From positions 168,794 through 232,793 of the forward strand of contig JAUJYZ010001434.1 of NCBI GenBank assembly GCA_033675265.1: 64,000 bases of DNA, in the 5' to 3' direction. Each line of letters opens with the position of its first letter. Within the stretch, counting starts at the first letter, position 1. This DNA is from Actinostola sp. cb2023 (lineage: Eukaryota > Cnidaria > Anthozoa > Actiniaria > Actinostolidae). The notes beneath the pieces were generated by a model, which saw only the letters and a program-made list of their open reading frames with translations, searched no databases and was not told the origin of the DNA. Below, one piece after another: positions 33,301-42,421 of this stretch. Made by a program: the position numbers and the translations under genes.

Positions 33301-35434
33301 CATTTCAAGACTTTGATGTTGTCCATGACTATCTAATTGTAACCGACCTTCACATTGGAACACAAGCTCGACTAAGGAGAAGAGGCCAAAATGGTATATA
33401 CAGTGTATATGATATATAATAACATTTAATTCCATTAAGGTGGAAAACGTTGTTTTTTCATGATTCAGGATATTCAAGGAAAACGGTTCAATACACCGAA
33501 TGCAATAATTTTTAAGACAAAAGAAACAGTTCAGCTTGAGTGCACTTCTTTTGTCTTTTAATGAAATTCTATTTGGCTTTTTTAATTATTATTGGACAAC
33601 GTTTTTGAAATTAGGTGTATATATTTTTGGGTTTTTATATTTTTATATATTTTTATATTTTTATATTTTTAGGTTTTTATATATATATATTTAGGTTTTA
33701 ATTGCTATGCTGGGAGTCCACAACAATCATGCACTGATTCGCAGATGGACTATACCGTGGTTTAGTTTGGATGCGAGCGCAGGCTACCTGAAAGCTTGCG
33801 TTCGAGTCCCGCCAAAGCATAGATTTTCTATTTAAAATATTTTAATTTAATAATATTGCAATCTTATTGCAGATGTCATGAGATTGCTGGCAGCATAGAC
33901 CGAATGCAATAATGGCGTCCAATTTCAATTGCCATTGTTCTGGGCTGACTAGCCTCTCATTCAGGTGAAAATGCTTTTGTATTTCCACATGAACACGAGG
34001 TTAGTCAGTCCAGAACAATGGCAATTGAAATTGGAAGCCATTACTATCCATAGTGTTACTATGCTGGGGGTCCAGAAGAAGGAATCTTGCACTGATTCGC
34101 AGACGGACTATGCCGTGGTTTAGTTTGAATGCGAGCACAGGGCCCGGTTGTTTGAAAGCGGGTTAACGCTAACCCAGGGTTAAATTCGTTAACCTAGGGT
34201 TAATTCTTAAGATTTTACCTTAGGTTAGCCATATTTAACCCTGGGTTAGCGTTAACCCGCTTTCGAACAACCGGGCCCAGGCTAGGTTTCAGGATGCCAG
34301 CAATATTGTGCGCAATGTTGCTCTGATACCTGTCCAATGACGGTAATCAAGGTTATTTTAATTTCAGGGCGTTATACATACATGCATACTACAAGAAGAC
34401 CCAAGATTGATGGACAAGTGGTCGAAGTTAGAAGAAGCGTAAAAAGAAGGGATTATGACGTAATGAACTGTTTGTTATATTCATTTATCGTTGCCACAGA
34501 TTTCGTCAGATCGACAGGTTTTGCGACCAAAAACAATGGTGCCAAGTCGAGGCTGGCGTAGATTAAACTCATTAATAATGAGGGTTTATCATGTAATTTC
34601 AAAACTCATAGGACAAAAACATGATTATCATAGCTGGAAAGAGCTCGTTGAAATTAGTAAAAAAATATGAAGTTTGGAAAAGATCGCTTCACAAATTGCG
34701 AAGATATGAATTTTCAAAAATCGAAATTTTATATGAAAAACATACGCTCGGAAGCAACTCTTAACAAAGGTTTTCATACAAAATTTCGATATTCGAAAAT
34801 TCATATCTTCGTAATTTGTGAAGCGATCTTTTCCAAACTTCACATTTTTACTAATTTCAACGAGCTCTTTCCAACTATGATAATCATTTTTTGTCCTATG
34901 AGTTTTGAAATTACATGATAAACCCTCATTCATGAGAAAGCAAAGAAAACTTAATTGTGTTTTTTTTTAAATTCAAGATGTTGTTGGCTCAGAGAGACAA
35001 CGCTCGTCAGTCAGTGTATAAAAAGAGGCGATGTTTTTTATGGAAAAACCAGTATTACCAGCTGGACGTGTACAAGGAACCTTGTCACTCGAGGTAAGCT
35101 GAACTTGATGTGATGTTTTTAAAAATGCCGGGATTTCAAAGCCCGTACACAATTATTTCCAGTTTGAATATCTGCGCGCGCGTGCACTGTGCTCATAAAG
35201 CACGCGGAATACGCATCCTTTGGCCAATCAGAGCGCGCGTTATATCATAGTTATTTTATATCTCTTCATGATTGATATACTGTTGTTATACTGTACAGGT
35301 GTAAGGGACTCATTCTGCTTGAGACGTTCACAGTCAAGTCTGGACGTGATTTGGATCTACCTAGTTTTCTTAGCATTGAAAAAGAAGTGACCAACAACCC
35401 CGACTTTTCCATGTACCACCTTTCTCTTAAATAA
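27349..35434 (+). CDS. TTD14-like P-loop ATP/GTPase, central exons not found
   Basis: Homologue of Drosophila TTD14 (TRPL translocation defect 14), a GTP- and phospholipid-binding protein with an N-terminal NadR-like P-loop domain and a CYTH-like C-terminal part. Exons by splice site and phase: 27349-27409 (YKVVLTGG), 28736-28803 ([11 protein letters not shown], completing the Walker A), 28881-28918 ([13 protein letters not shown]), 29191-29228 ([11 protein letters not shown]), 31440-31517 ([13 protein letters not shown]), 32472-32567 (GIDIGDR), 33291-33393 ([17 protein letters not shown]), 34368-34459 ([16 protein letters not shown]), 34978-35093 ([19 protein letters not shown]), 35299-35434 ([11 protein letters not shown] ... 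LSLK, TAA). All junctions agree in phase except the gap from phase 1 (29228) to phase 0 (31440). About 100 residues of the family, including its CDRG-type segment, are missing there. Either the gene is a deletion derivative or the exons lie outside this assembly path. Introns carry at least eight MITEs. Confidence 0.85.
27816..28078. mobile_element. MITE with GGGGGTACTCAGGGGTATC ends
   Basis: GGGGGTACTCAGGGGTATC and GATACCCCTGAGTACCCCC are inverted ends, extended by AGTGACGGG and GAGGTGC pairing. The interior repeats a GGACTTTTTTGGGGG motif several times. Lies in intron 1 of the TTD14-like gene. Confidence 0.8.
28573..28659. mobile_element. CCACAGG-family MITE, best full copy
   Basis: 87 bp: CCACAGGAAACCCATC at the left, GGTTGGGCTGCCTGTGG at the right, interior GACGCAAATATCATTTTATT. 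Related copies or fragments: 5114-5200, 25192-25270, 32595-32682, 44218-44243, 52219-52245, and tips near 26881, 48230, 56703 and 60090-60165. Seen in introns, gene flanks and the duplicated segment. Confidence 0.75.
28993..29018. repeat. Poly-C tract
   Basis: Uninterrupted C run of about 26 in a C-rich stretch of the TTD14-like intron 3; a likely site of length error in assembly. Confidence 0.85.
29856..30276. mobile_element. TTAGCCATTAC-family MITE, copy 1
   Basis: Ends TTAGCCATTACCTAAACG and complement; next to the ends lies GAGCAGGGGACTGGG. A second copy in the opposite orientation lies at 35842-36249, so the two flank the 3' half of the TTD14-like gene. Confidence 0.8.
30554..30649 (+). 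CDS. Candidate extra exon, product unknown
   Basis: A stop-free stretch between a good acceptor (TTTCATTGCAG) and a donor (GTACAG). Read with the phase left by the preceding TTD14-like exon it gives [15 protein letters not shown] then [13 protein letters not shown], 32 residues, phase 1 at both borders. The peptide is not TTD14-family sequence as I know it and does not restore phase 0 for the next exon. It could be a lineage-specific cassette, an exon of another gene, or chance. Confidence 0.25.
30906..31112. mobile_element. Hairpin MITE, ATTAATAACACACC arms
   Basis: TTCCCTATTAATAACACACC at the left and its near-complement at the right; inner TACCGTGCAATTAATTATTAA is self-complementary. Intronic in the TTD14-like gene. 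AATACCACTT-type repeats continue to about 31235. Confidence 0.7.
31961..32151. mobile_element. Hairpin MITE, AGTAGAAACCAACTAGC ends
   Basis: AGTAGAAACCAACTAGCATAC and its complement border about 190 bp; TAAAACAATTAGACTACT repeats occur on both sides (31888 and 32152), suggesting insertion into an older repeat. Confidence 0.65.
32770..32932. mobile_element. ACCGAATTG-family hairpin MITE, copy 1
   Basis: TACACCGAATTGAAATATGG pairs with the right end; inner CCAATTTGAATAACCATTGT and CTGACCAACCTCTCATTC are also paired. Family members: 33896-34045 and a left half at 57649-57722. Confidence 0.8.
32982..33170. mobile_element. GAGTCGTTTTCGTATGAG MITE, TA target duplication
   Basis: Ends GAGTCGTTTTCGTATGAGTG and CACTCATACGAAAACGACTC flanked by TA on both sides. 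The interior carries ACGGCACGG, TACGGTCAC and CCAATCAAAATGC, the same motifs as the 90-bp satellite at 1-985. A second copy is at about 35526-35755. Confidence 0.8.
33896..34045. mobile_element. ACCGAATTG-family hairpin MITE, copy 2
   Basis: Same layout as 32770-32932, with CCAATTTCAATTGCCATTGT and CTGACTAGCCTCTCATTC arms. Intronic in the TTD14-like gene. Confidence 0.7.
34141..34277. mobile_element. GGCCCGGTTG MITE with CAG target duplication
   Basis: Ends GGCCCGGTTGTTTGAAAGCG and CGCTTTCGAACAACCGGGCC, with inner GGGTTAACGCTAACCC. CAG flanks both sides. A diverged copy of the host sequence at about 33715-33790 reads GCGCAGGCTA with no element, an empty site for this insertion. Confidence 0.8.
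34578..34929. mobile_element. ATGAGGGTTTATCATG MITE, fold-back
   Basis: ATGAGGGTTTATCATGTAAT at both ends in inverted order; arms continue through GAAGTTTGGAAAAGATCGC. One-arm copies of the same sequence lie at 42649, 42925-43040, 50669 and 50942-51060 in the duplicated segments. Confidence 0.8.
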
Positions 35435-35525
35435 CTGTCTTTTTACAGTCGAATGGCCTGCTTGCAAAATGTATTTAAAGCAAATTTTGAAAATGGCTCT
35501 TAGAAAAGATGAATTCCACTGAGTA

Positions 35526-35755
35526 TACTCGTCTTCGTATGAGTGGGAAGTAGTTACGGTTTGTGCCGTGCGGTGCGGTGCGGTGCATGACCGTGTCGTA
35601 TCCAAGCATACATGCATACATACGTACATCTATGCAACTTTATTTTTTTACGCTAGCATTCTGATTGGTTGATCAATGATTTTGTACACTGATTGGTTGA
35701 ATAGATATATTTGATTTCGTAGAGTGCCCATTCCAACTCATACGAAAACGACTGT
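35526..35755. mobile_element. GAGTCGTTTTCG-family MITE, copy 2
   Basis: Left TCGTCTTCGTATGAGTGGGA, right TCATACGAAAACGACTG; interior has GTGCCGTGCGGTGCGGTG. Lies just 3' of the TTD14-like stop codon. Confidence 0.7.
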
Positions 35756-35841
35756 ATAACACTTTGTACGCTAATACACCACGTGTGATGTTTTTTTGGC
35801 ATGTATATAGTTCCCGCCGGTTAATGGGTCTTTTGCAGGAA

Positions 35842-36249
35842 TTAGCCATTACAAAAAAGAGCAGGGGACTGGAACCAAGTCCGTAAAACTAATTCAATAA
35901 GAAACTAGCAAAAGTGGACATCATTTTCTGAGAGAGCAGATCAAACTTAGCTAGTCTGGAAAGTTTGGTGAACTTTGGCTTAATATTGACGATGCTAGAG
36001 GGCATCAAAGATGCACATTTTCCTATACAAACTCTGTATTTGTTTTCGTTGTCTGCCCAAACCATACATTCACTGTAAAATCTCAAAATTTCAAAAGTTT
36101 ATAATTCCGACAGAATTCACTCAAATCACATCAAACTTTGCACATATGCTAATTTCAACATGTTGTTTCATGTCATAAACTTAATTTTTGAAATTACATT
36201 AATTCTAATAAACTCGTTCCCAGTCCCCTGCTCTTTTTGTAATGGCTAA
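35842..36249. mobile_element. TTAGCCATTAC-family MITE, copy 2
   Basis: Same ends as 29856-30276 in opposite orientation; interior shares CATCTTTGATGCCCTCTAGC (as complement) and the GACAGAATTC region with copy 1. Confidence 0.8.
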
Positions 36250-36339
36250 TACAGTATCACGTGGTTGTACTGGAGGGCACACAAAACTCTAAACAACTTG
36301 ATGAAACCTCTTTATTATGTAATGAAACCTACGTACAAC

Positions 36340-36624
36340 CAAACTTTGAAACATACAGTCATTCTCAAAAAGGTTGTCCAGATGAAAAGTCTACAATACT
36401 ACAATAAAGTCACGTGATTCATTATGTTTTCAATTTCTGCGCGCGGAACTGCAAGTTGATACCAGCAGCATTACATTCATTTCTCACAATGCCGTGTACT
36501 TTTGCATCTCAAATTGAAATTCCACGCGAGGAAATTGAATACATAATGAATCACGTGACTTTATTGTAGTATTGTAGTCTTTTCATCTGGACAACGTTTT
36601 TGAGAATGACTGTATCAAAGTTTG
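36340..36624. mobile_element. Hairpin MITE, CAAACTTTGA ends
   Basis: CAAACTTTGAAACATACAG, ATTCTCAAAAAGGTTGTCC and GTCACGTGATTCATTATG are all matched by complements on the right. Short GCGCGC-rich loop. Confidence 0.75.
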
Positions 36625-37305
36625 TATATTTGAAGACGCTTACACAAGATCAGTGATGTCATCAGAGAAACCTGTTTAAAACACTATTTTTCGACCAACA
36701 GTCGGTGTTTGTTTGCTGGAGCTGTGGAGCTATTCGCGTGGTATCGTTAGCGCAGTTCATTCGTTATTCAAGCATTATGATATTTGTAGATCAGCATGTG
36801 ACTGTAAGCTGCAAAAGGCCTATAAAAACTCTCATATCAATGTCAAGCCCCATGGGTGGTGGTGGTGTGTGTGCATGGTGGGGGGGGGGGGGGGGGGTAT
36901 AGGGGTGCATACACAGGGGAATGTGACATTTTGAGGGAGGACCGGGACTTATCCCTATAAATCCCCTGCCCTGGTGCCAGCTCTTCGTGTAAGTTTCCCC
37001 GGGGTAGTTCCCGGCCACCCCGGTGCTTAACGTCAATGGGTGAATTAAGTTTCTTTGGGAAACGTTTGAGAAATCGAAACAACTCGAAACCTTCCCCAAG
37101 AAATGCTCACGTGACCTGATTATACGATGGTGTTTTGAAGTGTTCATTAACTCCATGAAAATACAAGGAATGTTAATTTATTTACAATTGATTCACTTTG
37201 ATAGTGAATGGTTACATTGTGTTCACATTAAACACTTTCATTTCTCAAATGTCCACACTGATGACTTCACAGGTAAATTAGGCTAAAAAGAAAGTACTCG
37301 TTAAA
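36625..37305. other. Non-coding stretch with a G tract
   Basis: No gene recognised. Near 36860-36900 lies a GGTGGTGGTG / poly-G stretch. 36940-37120 looks unique but has no supported frame. Confidence 0.4.
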
Positions 37306-38392
37306 ATGGCTACCCTGTGGTTACCCTGTGGCTACCCTGTGGCTACCCTATGGGTACGGCTGTGGCTATGCTGTGGCTACCCTGTGGCTACCCTGTGGTT
37401 ACCCTGTGCCTACCCTGTAGCTACCCTGTGGCTACCCTGTGGTTACCCTACCCATGTGGTTACCCTGTGGTTACCCTGTGGTTACTCTGTGGCTACCCTG
37501 TGGTTACTCTATGGGTATGGCTGTGGCTACCCTGTGGTTACCTTGTGGTTACCCTGTGCCTACCTTGTAGCTATCCTGTGGTTACCCTGTGGCTACCCTG
37601 TGGTTACCCTACGCATGTGGTTACCCTGTGGCTACCCTGTGGTTACCCTGTGGTTACTCTGTGGCTACCCTGTGGTTACTCTATGGGTATGGCTGTGGCT
37701 ACCCTGTGGTTACCCTGTGCCTACCTTGTAGCTATCCTGTGGTTACCCTGTGGCTACCCTGTGGTTACCCTACGCATGTGGTTACCCTGTGGCTACCCTG
37801 TGGTTACCCTGTGGTTACTCTGTGGCTACCCTGTGGTTACCCTATGGGTATGGCTGTGGCTACCCTGTGGCTACCCTGTGGTTACCCTGTGGTTACCCTA
37901 TGGGTATGGCTGTGGCTACCCTGTGGCTACCCTGTGGTTACCCTATGGGTATGGCTGTGGCTACCCTGTGGCTACCCTGTGGTTACCCTATGGGTATGGC
38001 TGTGGCTACCCTGTGGCTACCCTGTGGTTACCCTGTGGCTACCCTACAGCTACCCTGTGGTTACCTTGTGGTTACCCTACGCGTGTGGTTACCCTGTGGC
38101 TACCCTGTGGCTACCCTGTGGTTACCCTGTGTTTACCCTGTGGTTACCCTGTGGCTACCCTGTGGCTACCCTGTGGCTACCCTGTGGCTACCCTGTGGCT
38201 ACCCTGTGGTTACTCTGTGGCTACCCTGTGGTTACCCTATGGGTATGGCTGTGGCTACCCTGTGGCTACCCTGTGGTTACCCTATGGGTATGGCTGTGGC
38301 TACCCTGTGGCTACCCTGTGGTTACCCTAGCTACCCTGTGGCTACCCTGTGGCTACCCTGTGGCTACCCTGTGGCTACCCTGTGGTTAAACC
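37306..38392. repeat. TACCCTGTGG minisatellite
   Basis: About 1.1 kb of 11-12-bp units (GGCTACCCTGT, GGTTACCCTGT) with an interspersed CCTATGGGTATGGCTGTGG variant that recurs regularly. All three plus frames stay open (LWLPCGYPV-type products), as expected of a stop-free 12-bp repeat. Confidence 0.95.
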
Positions 38393-38660
38393 GCATTCTA
38401 GAATCAACATTGTGATCAAACACTTTATTATGACATGCCGAACAGAGATTTTGACATTTCAAATGATATTGACCAGTTGTTCTATAAACTCTGAACAGAA
38501 GCTCAAGATAACTACTCATTCAGTTGATCCCAGATCTCCCCTTTCAGACTGTTTTTGTCCACTTGTGTACTTTTCGTACCTTGAAATGCTCCGATCTATC
38601 CCCATCTTCCTTGGGTAGAACTGGCACGTCAACGAAAGACTAAAACAAAACAAAACCACT

Positions 38661-38741
38661 TTAGACTGATTCCATAAGTCAGTCCCAGTTCGCTCTCTCA
38701 GGGTAAAGGAGCGAAAACAGCGACTTATGGAATCAGTCTAA
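38661..38741. mobile_element. 81-bp hairpin MITE
   Basis: TTAGACTGATTCCATAAGTC at the left and its complement at the right with a short loop. Confidence 0.75.
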
Positions 38742-39394
38742 AAAACACTTTTTAAATATAATCTAATTTGCTAATTTGAATTCAATAATACATCACCTGT
38801 CTCTGGTCTTTAAAACGTGAAAATATTTCACGCGTGATTTCAGTGACATAAAAATGTTGGCAAAAGTCGTGACGTTACTATTAACAACGTGTTTCAATAT
38901 CGAGCAATACTCCAGTTTCGCGTTGTTCAGAGATGACCGCTGTCCATGACAAAAGACGCATTTACTACAGGGTTATAGCCTCGATTCAGTGTTGGCAATA
39001 AGTACAGCGGTTTTACAGCGGTAAAGGGACTATTTAAAAGTTGTGTTGGACTGACACAAAACTGTCTGATCTTATTAATGTTTATAATATAAACATTGGA
39101 AACATCCTAAGAACGCGCGATTTCATTGGATGCTAGGCGTGCACCATTTTGTATGGTTCAAACTGAACGGTTCTTTTATCATACTTACCAAGCCGCTCAC
39201 TCGCCTACGCTGTCAACATGCGAGTGAGGGCTTGGCAGCAGATCACGTGTTCAGTCTCGCTTTCATGCACGGTCGTTCCGTAACAGTGCTATTTACGCTG
39301 TTAAACATGAGTTTTTAATTAACGAAAACATTTGGTACGTCGCGTTTTCTTCACAAAATGAAGACGATATGTTTCAGGAGCGGACGGAACCAGG
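38742..39394. other. Non-coding stretch
   Basis: No gene seen. 39187-39236 forms a small hairpin (CCAAGCC... GCGAGTGAGGGCTTGG). Confidence 0.4.
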
Positions 39395-39645
39395 AAAAAA
39401 ATAACCGTTTTCCGTTTTGAAAACTTCAGTTGGATTTTGGGTTTTTCTGTTCCGACAATCACTATATATGTCCATTTCTTGAGTACAAAGTTAACTCAGC
39501 ATAAACATCATTATTTAAAGTACTAAATAGTGACATATCTATTGTTTTGTATTGTATTTAGTACTAATTAGTGCAAAAAAATATATTGGTGGAACAGAAA
39601 AATCCAAAACCAGCTGAAGTTTATACAAAACGAAAGGTCGCGATA
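39395..39645. mobile_element. Imperfect hairpin element
   Basis: Arms include TTTTGAAAACTTCAGTTGG and GGGTTTTTCTGTTCC against GGAACAGAAAAATCC and CCAGCTGAAGTTTATAC. Adjacent to the start of duplicated segment copy 1. Confidence 0.6.
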
Positions 39646-39980
39646 CAAGGATTTTCGCAGTAAACAAGTTTATATGAATAAAAAAGAGCCTGGTTGCAAA
39701 ATATCGTGATTTGTCAGTGCATCGCTATCATCAAAATACTAGAAGCCAGTCAGTCGCGCGGACAGGGAAATAGATTTTTGGTGTTTGAAAATTATACAAT
39801 ACTGCATACATGATCACCATACATGTATAGTTAGAAAATCATCGCCAGCCCATAAATCTTCGAGCTTTTGAAGAAGAAGTACCACTATTTTGCTTCCCGT
39901 CAATAAATAAAGCTTAAAATAGTTGATTTTTTAAAATTATTTTGGTACAGTGAACCCCTGATTTGATATATTGCGGTTAC

Positions 39981-40108
39981 CTTATCGACGGATCGCTTAC
40001 GCTCGGGATATCCAGAATAACCATTATATCCACCGCCAAATCCTTCAGTTTGACGACTGAACAACTCAGTAGAACTAAGGAAATCAGAATGCAAAGCACA
40101 GCCCTCAT
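39981..40108 (-). pseudogene. Secreted Gly/Tyr-rich peptide exon, copy 1, out of frame
   Basis: From the ATG at 40108 a signal-peptide-like start (MRAVLCILISLVLLS) is read. In a different frame of the same stretch lies GFGGGYNGYSGYPE followed by a dibasic RKR cleavage site and SVDK, ending at an AAG|GTAACC donor (39980-39979). The two parts need a net shift of one base to join. A TATAAATA box at 40201-40208 lies about 93 bp upstream of the ATG, with a plausible 5' UTR between. A precursor of a short GY-rich peptide (neuropeptide- or antimicrobial-like) is my inference. The second exon was not found. Copy 2 (49296-49419) differs here by a 4-base deletion, which is also out of frame. Confidence 0.4.
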
Positions 40109-40200
40109 GGTAGATGATAGATTAAGACTATATATCTGGCACAAGTTGGTGACTGGTGTTTCTTTACTCTGATTTGATGTGAAATTGATGGTCAAGTCGA

Positions 40201-40208
40201 TATTTATA
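40201..40208 (-). promoter_or_regulatory. TATA box of the GY-rich peptide gene, copy 1
   Basis: TATAAATA on the minus strand, followed about 93 bp on by the ATG of a signal peptide. Conserved in copy 2 at 49512-49519. Confidence 0.5.
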
Positions 40209-40304
40209 ACCAGTACTGAAGAATAGTTAATTATAAAGGGTCCTTGATTTTATCGGAACAATGAACGGTTCAGTAAATAGATTTCCAGCTAGATAAAGCA
40301 GCAT

Positions 40305-40925
40305 CTACACGAACAAGTTTTCCTTGACAACGCCAGGGAAAAATTACACGAGCAAGTTTTTTGACAAGGAAAAATTGGCGATTTTTGTCGTTACAATCTA
40401 GACATGCTTTCGTGAATAACCTTACAGGTATGTCTACTTTATATATCCATTTCAGCAAATTGGACATAGTCATCTGTATTTCCACAACTAGACTTGGAAC
40501 TTCGCACTTTCGCATGTTTTTATCCAAATTTACAGAGGCAGTATGGACGATATACACGTCGATCGACTTTAATAAAAGGAATGGTAGAAAATTATATTTT
40601 CGTAATTTTTATTAGCCAGAGGAAAGTATAAGGAGTAATAAAATGCTATTCAATCTTGGTAAATTAATTTTCTTCAGAACGTACACTTTTATTTCCCTTA
40701 ATTTGCTCGCTTCCCAGCCTTGTATTTTTGTTCGCGATTGTCATTATTCGATTGGGGAAGACCGCTGTTCGTCGCGGGCTCAAGATGACCTGAATAGTTG
40801 GCGATGCGTCTACACGAGCAAGTTTTCCTTGACAAGGTTTTCCTTGACAAGGATTCGAAAGCTTGCTCGTGTAGATGACTAAAAATTGTCAATTTTTCCT
40901 TGTCATGGAAAACTTGTCAAGGAAT
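40305..40925. mobile_element. TCTACACGAGCAAGTTTTCC MITE-like region, copy 1
   Basis: Motif CTACACGAGCAAGTTTTCC, followed by TTGACAAGGAAAAATTGG, occurs at 40308-40385 and 40809-40920, with its complement near 40855-40880, so hairpin ends are present. Copy 2 shows the same edges at 49615 and 50145-50275, with a tandem expansion at the first. Confidence 0.55.
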
Positions 40926-41090
40926 TAGTGGGGCGCGGCTCTTCGCAAACTAAAATCTCCCAAACCTACAAATTTTCAATAGCTGATGATATACTATATA
41001 GATCCGATAGATTGCAAACATTAATGTTTTCGTGACTCTGTATACTATATAATTTATAGCATTACTTATAGTACTGAAACGGGCAGTTAT

Positions 41091-42421
41091 TACTCGGGCC
41101 CTTCCGAAGGAAGCCCGAGTTATAAAATGCGCTTTCTTCTATCATTATTTTTTTTCGTAGGACACAAAATGTGAAGTATGTCAGTCGTATCGGTACAAAA
41201 AATGCGAAGTATGTGATCGTATCGAGTTCCAAGATTACTCTGCAGATAAGAAAGCAAGCTACACTCTGTCCCAAAATATATGCGGGTTCCCATCGAGCGA
41301 TTACTTGAAGCATCCTGGATATATTCGAATTTCGACAGCAAATGAAATCCGAAATGAAAACTAAAACAGCCAAATAATAACGGAGAGCTTGGACTGAATG
41401 AAATTCCTAGTTCTGAATGGACTTTACGATGAGCCTATGTTGTATGGCGAAGTTGAGCCATCGATCACTTCCTTTTAAACACGATCATGCAATCATTGTT
41501 TTAACATGAGCAAGATCAATGTACGAAATTTGGGATCAGTGCTTGCTGCATGACTGCCGTCACGCCGTGGTTTCAAAAACCCGTTTAAAAGGTATCCAAC
41601 AATAAAATGAAACACATTTCTGAGAAATATAATGATTGAAGTTTATTTTATTCCATGTTTGAAACATTCGGAAGGAAAAGGAATCGTAAAAATCGTACTT
41701 CAAAACTTCATCAAAGCAAATAGGCCGTCATCAACGCCACGGACTAAGCAAGGTCAATGTACGAAATTTGGGCATAACTTCGAACGTAACACTTTTATGT
41801 ATCCAACTTGCAGGAAAGAAACGCTCCTCTTACATATGTCACACACGCTGTTCGTCATTGTGAAGGGTTTCGGACTGATTTTCGGACACATTGAAGGCAT
41901 GAATTCCGAAATTTATAGGCAAAGACACATGAGCCGTCTGAAAATCATTCGAGTTTCAAGATTACTCAGCAGATGCTATACATGGTCTCCCTCGTCACGC
42001 AACTGTCAGTCATTGTCAGGTCTCTCCTCACGCAACTGACATTGTTATAATTAAACTCACCGACCAACGCCGTACAACGGTCATGTATAACTCCATCTAT
42101 TGACAGAAAGCTATATGTACAGAAGTCATGCAAACAGTCGAGCCAGTCGAGTTATTTTCAGTAACTCATGATGGATGTTTATTTTATTCCACGTTTGAAA
42201 AATTCAGAAGGAAAAGGAATCGTAAAAATCGTACTTCAAAACTACATCAAAGCATTTAAGGCAAGCAAGGTCAATTTTCGTAAATCGAGATCGTATAGCC
42301 CTTCATCTGGCAGACATATAGTCTCCCTCGTCACGCAACTGTCAGTCATTGTCAGGTCTCTCCTCACGCAACTGACATTGTCCTTTTCATAAGCCCGAGT
42401 GTACGCTCATTGAGCGTCTTG
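41091..42421. mobile_element. 1.33-kb insertion without target duplication (Helitron-like candidate)
   Basis: Absent from copy 2, where GGCAGTTAT runs directly into TTAACAATAG. No target duplication: it sits between T and T. The left end has a hairpin (CTCGGGCC... GGAAGCCCGAG). The right end has GCCCGAGT, then hairpin ACGCTCATTGAGCGT, then CTTG. A second copy of that right end (GAGTGAAAGCTCAATGAGCGTCTTG) lies at 44183-44207 and 52188-52212. Inside is a partial tandem duplication (about 41632-41715 against 42170-42255) and the exon-like stretch 41161-41364. TT insertion without duplication and a 3' hairpin recall Helentron-type elements; a deletion in copy 2 is the alternative. Confidence 0.45.
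41161..41364 (+). CDS. Exon-like Cys-rich reading frame, unknown
   Basis: A strong acceptor (T-rich tract then CGTAG) opens 67 codons ending in TAA: DTKCEVCQSYRYKKCEVCD, then a stretch with YSADKK and NICGFPSSDYLKHPG. It has no ATG at its start, so it would be a terminal exon. The two CEVC pairs suggest a small zinc-binding knuckle. It lies wholly within the 41091-42421 insertion, so it may be a captured gene fragment or part of an element's own protein. The family is not recognised. Confidence 0.3.
   Translation, partial: DTKCEVCQSYRYKKCEVCDRIEFQDYSADKKASYTLSQNICGFPSSDYLKHPGYIRISTANEIRNEN

Noticed and set aside
33760..33805. tRNA gene
   Set aside because: A and B boxes are present but acceptor, anticodon and T stems do not pair; kept only as a possible SINE trace.
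34628..34933. Frames on both strands around 34.6-34.9 kb
   Set aside because: Arms of the ATGAGGGTTTATC MITE.
37306..38415. Plus-strand frames up to 337 codons (LWLPCGYPV repeats)
   Set aside because: Stop-free 12-bp minisatellite; the same product in every frame and no splice or start context.
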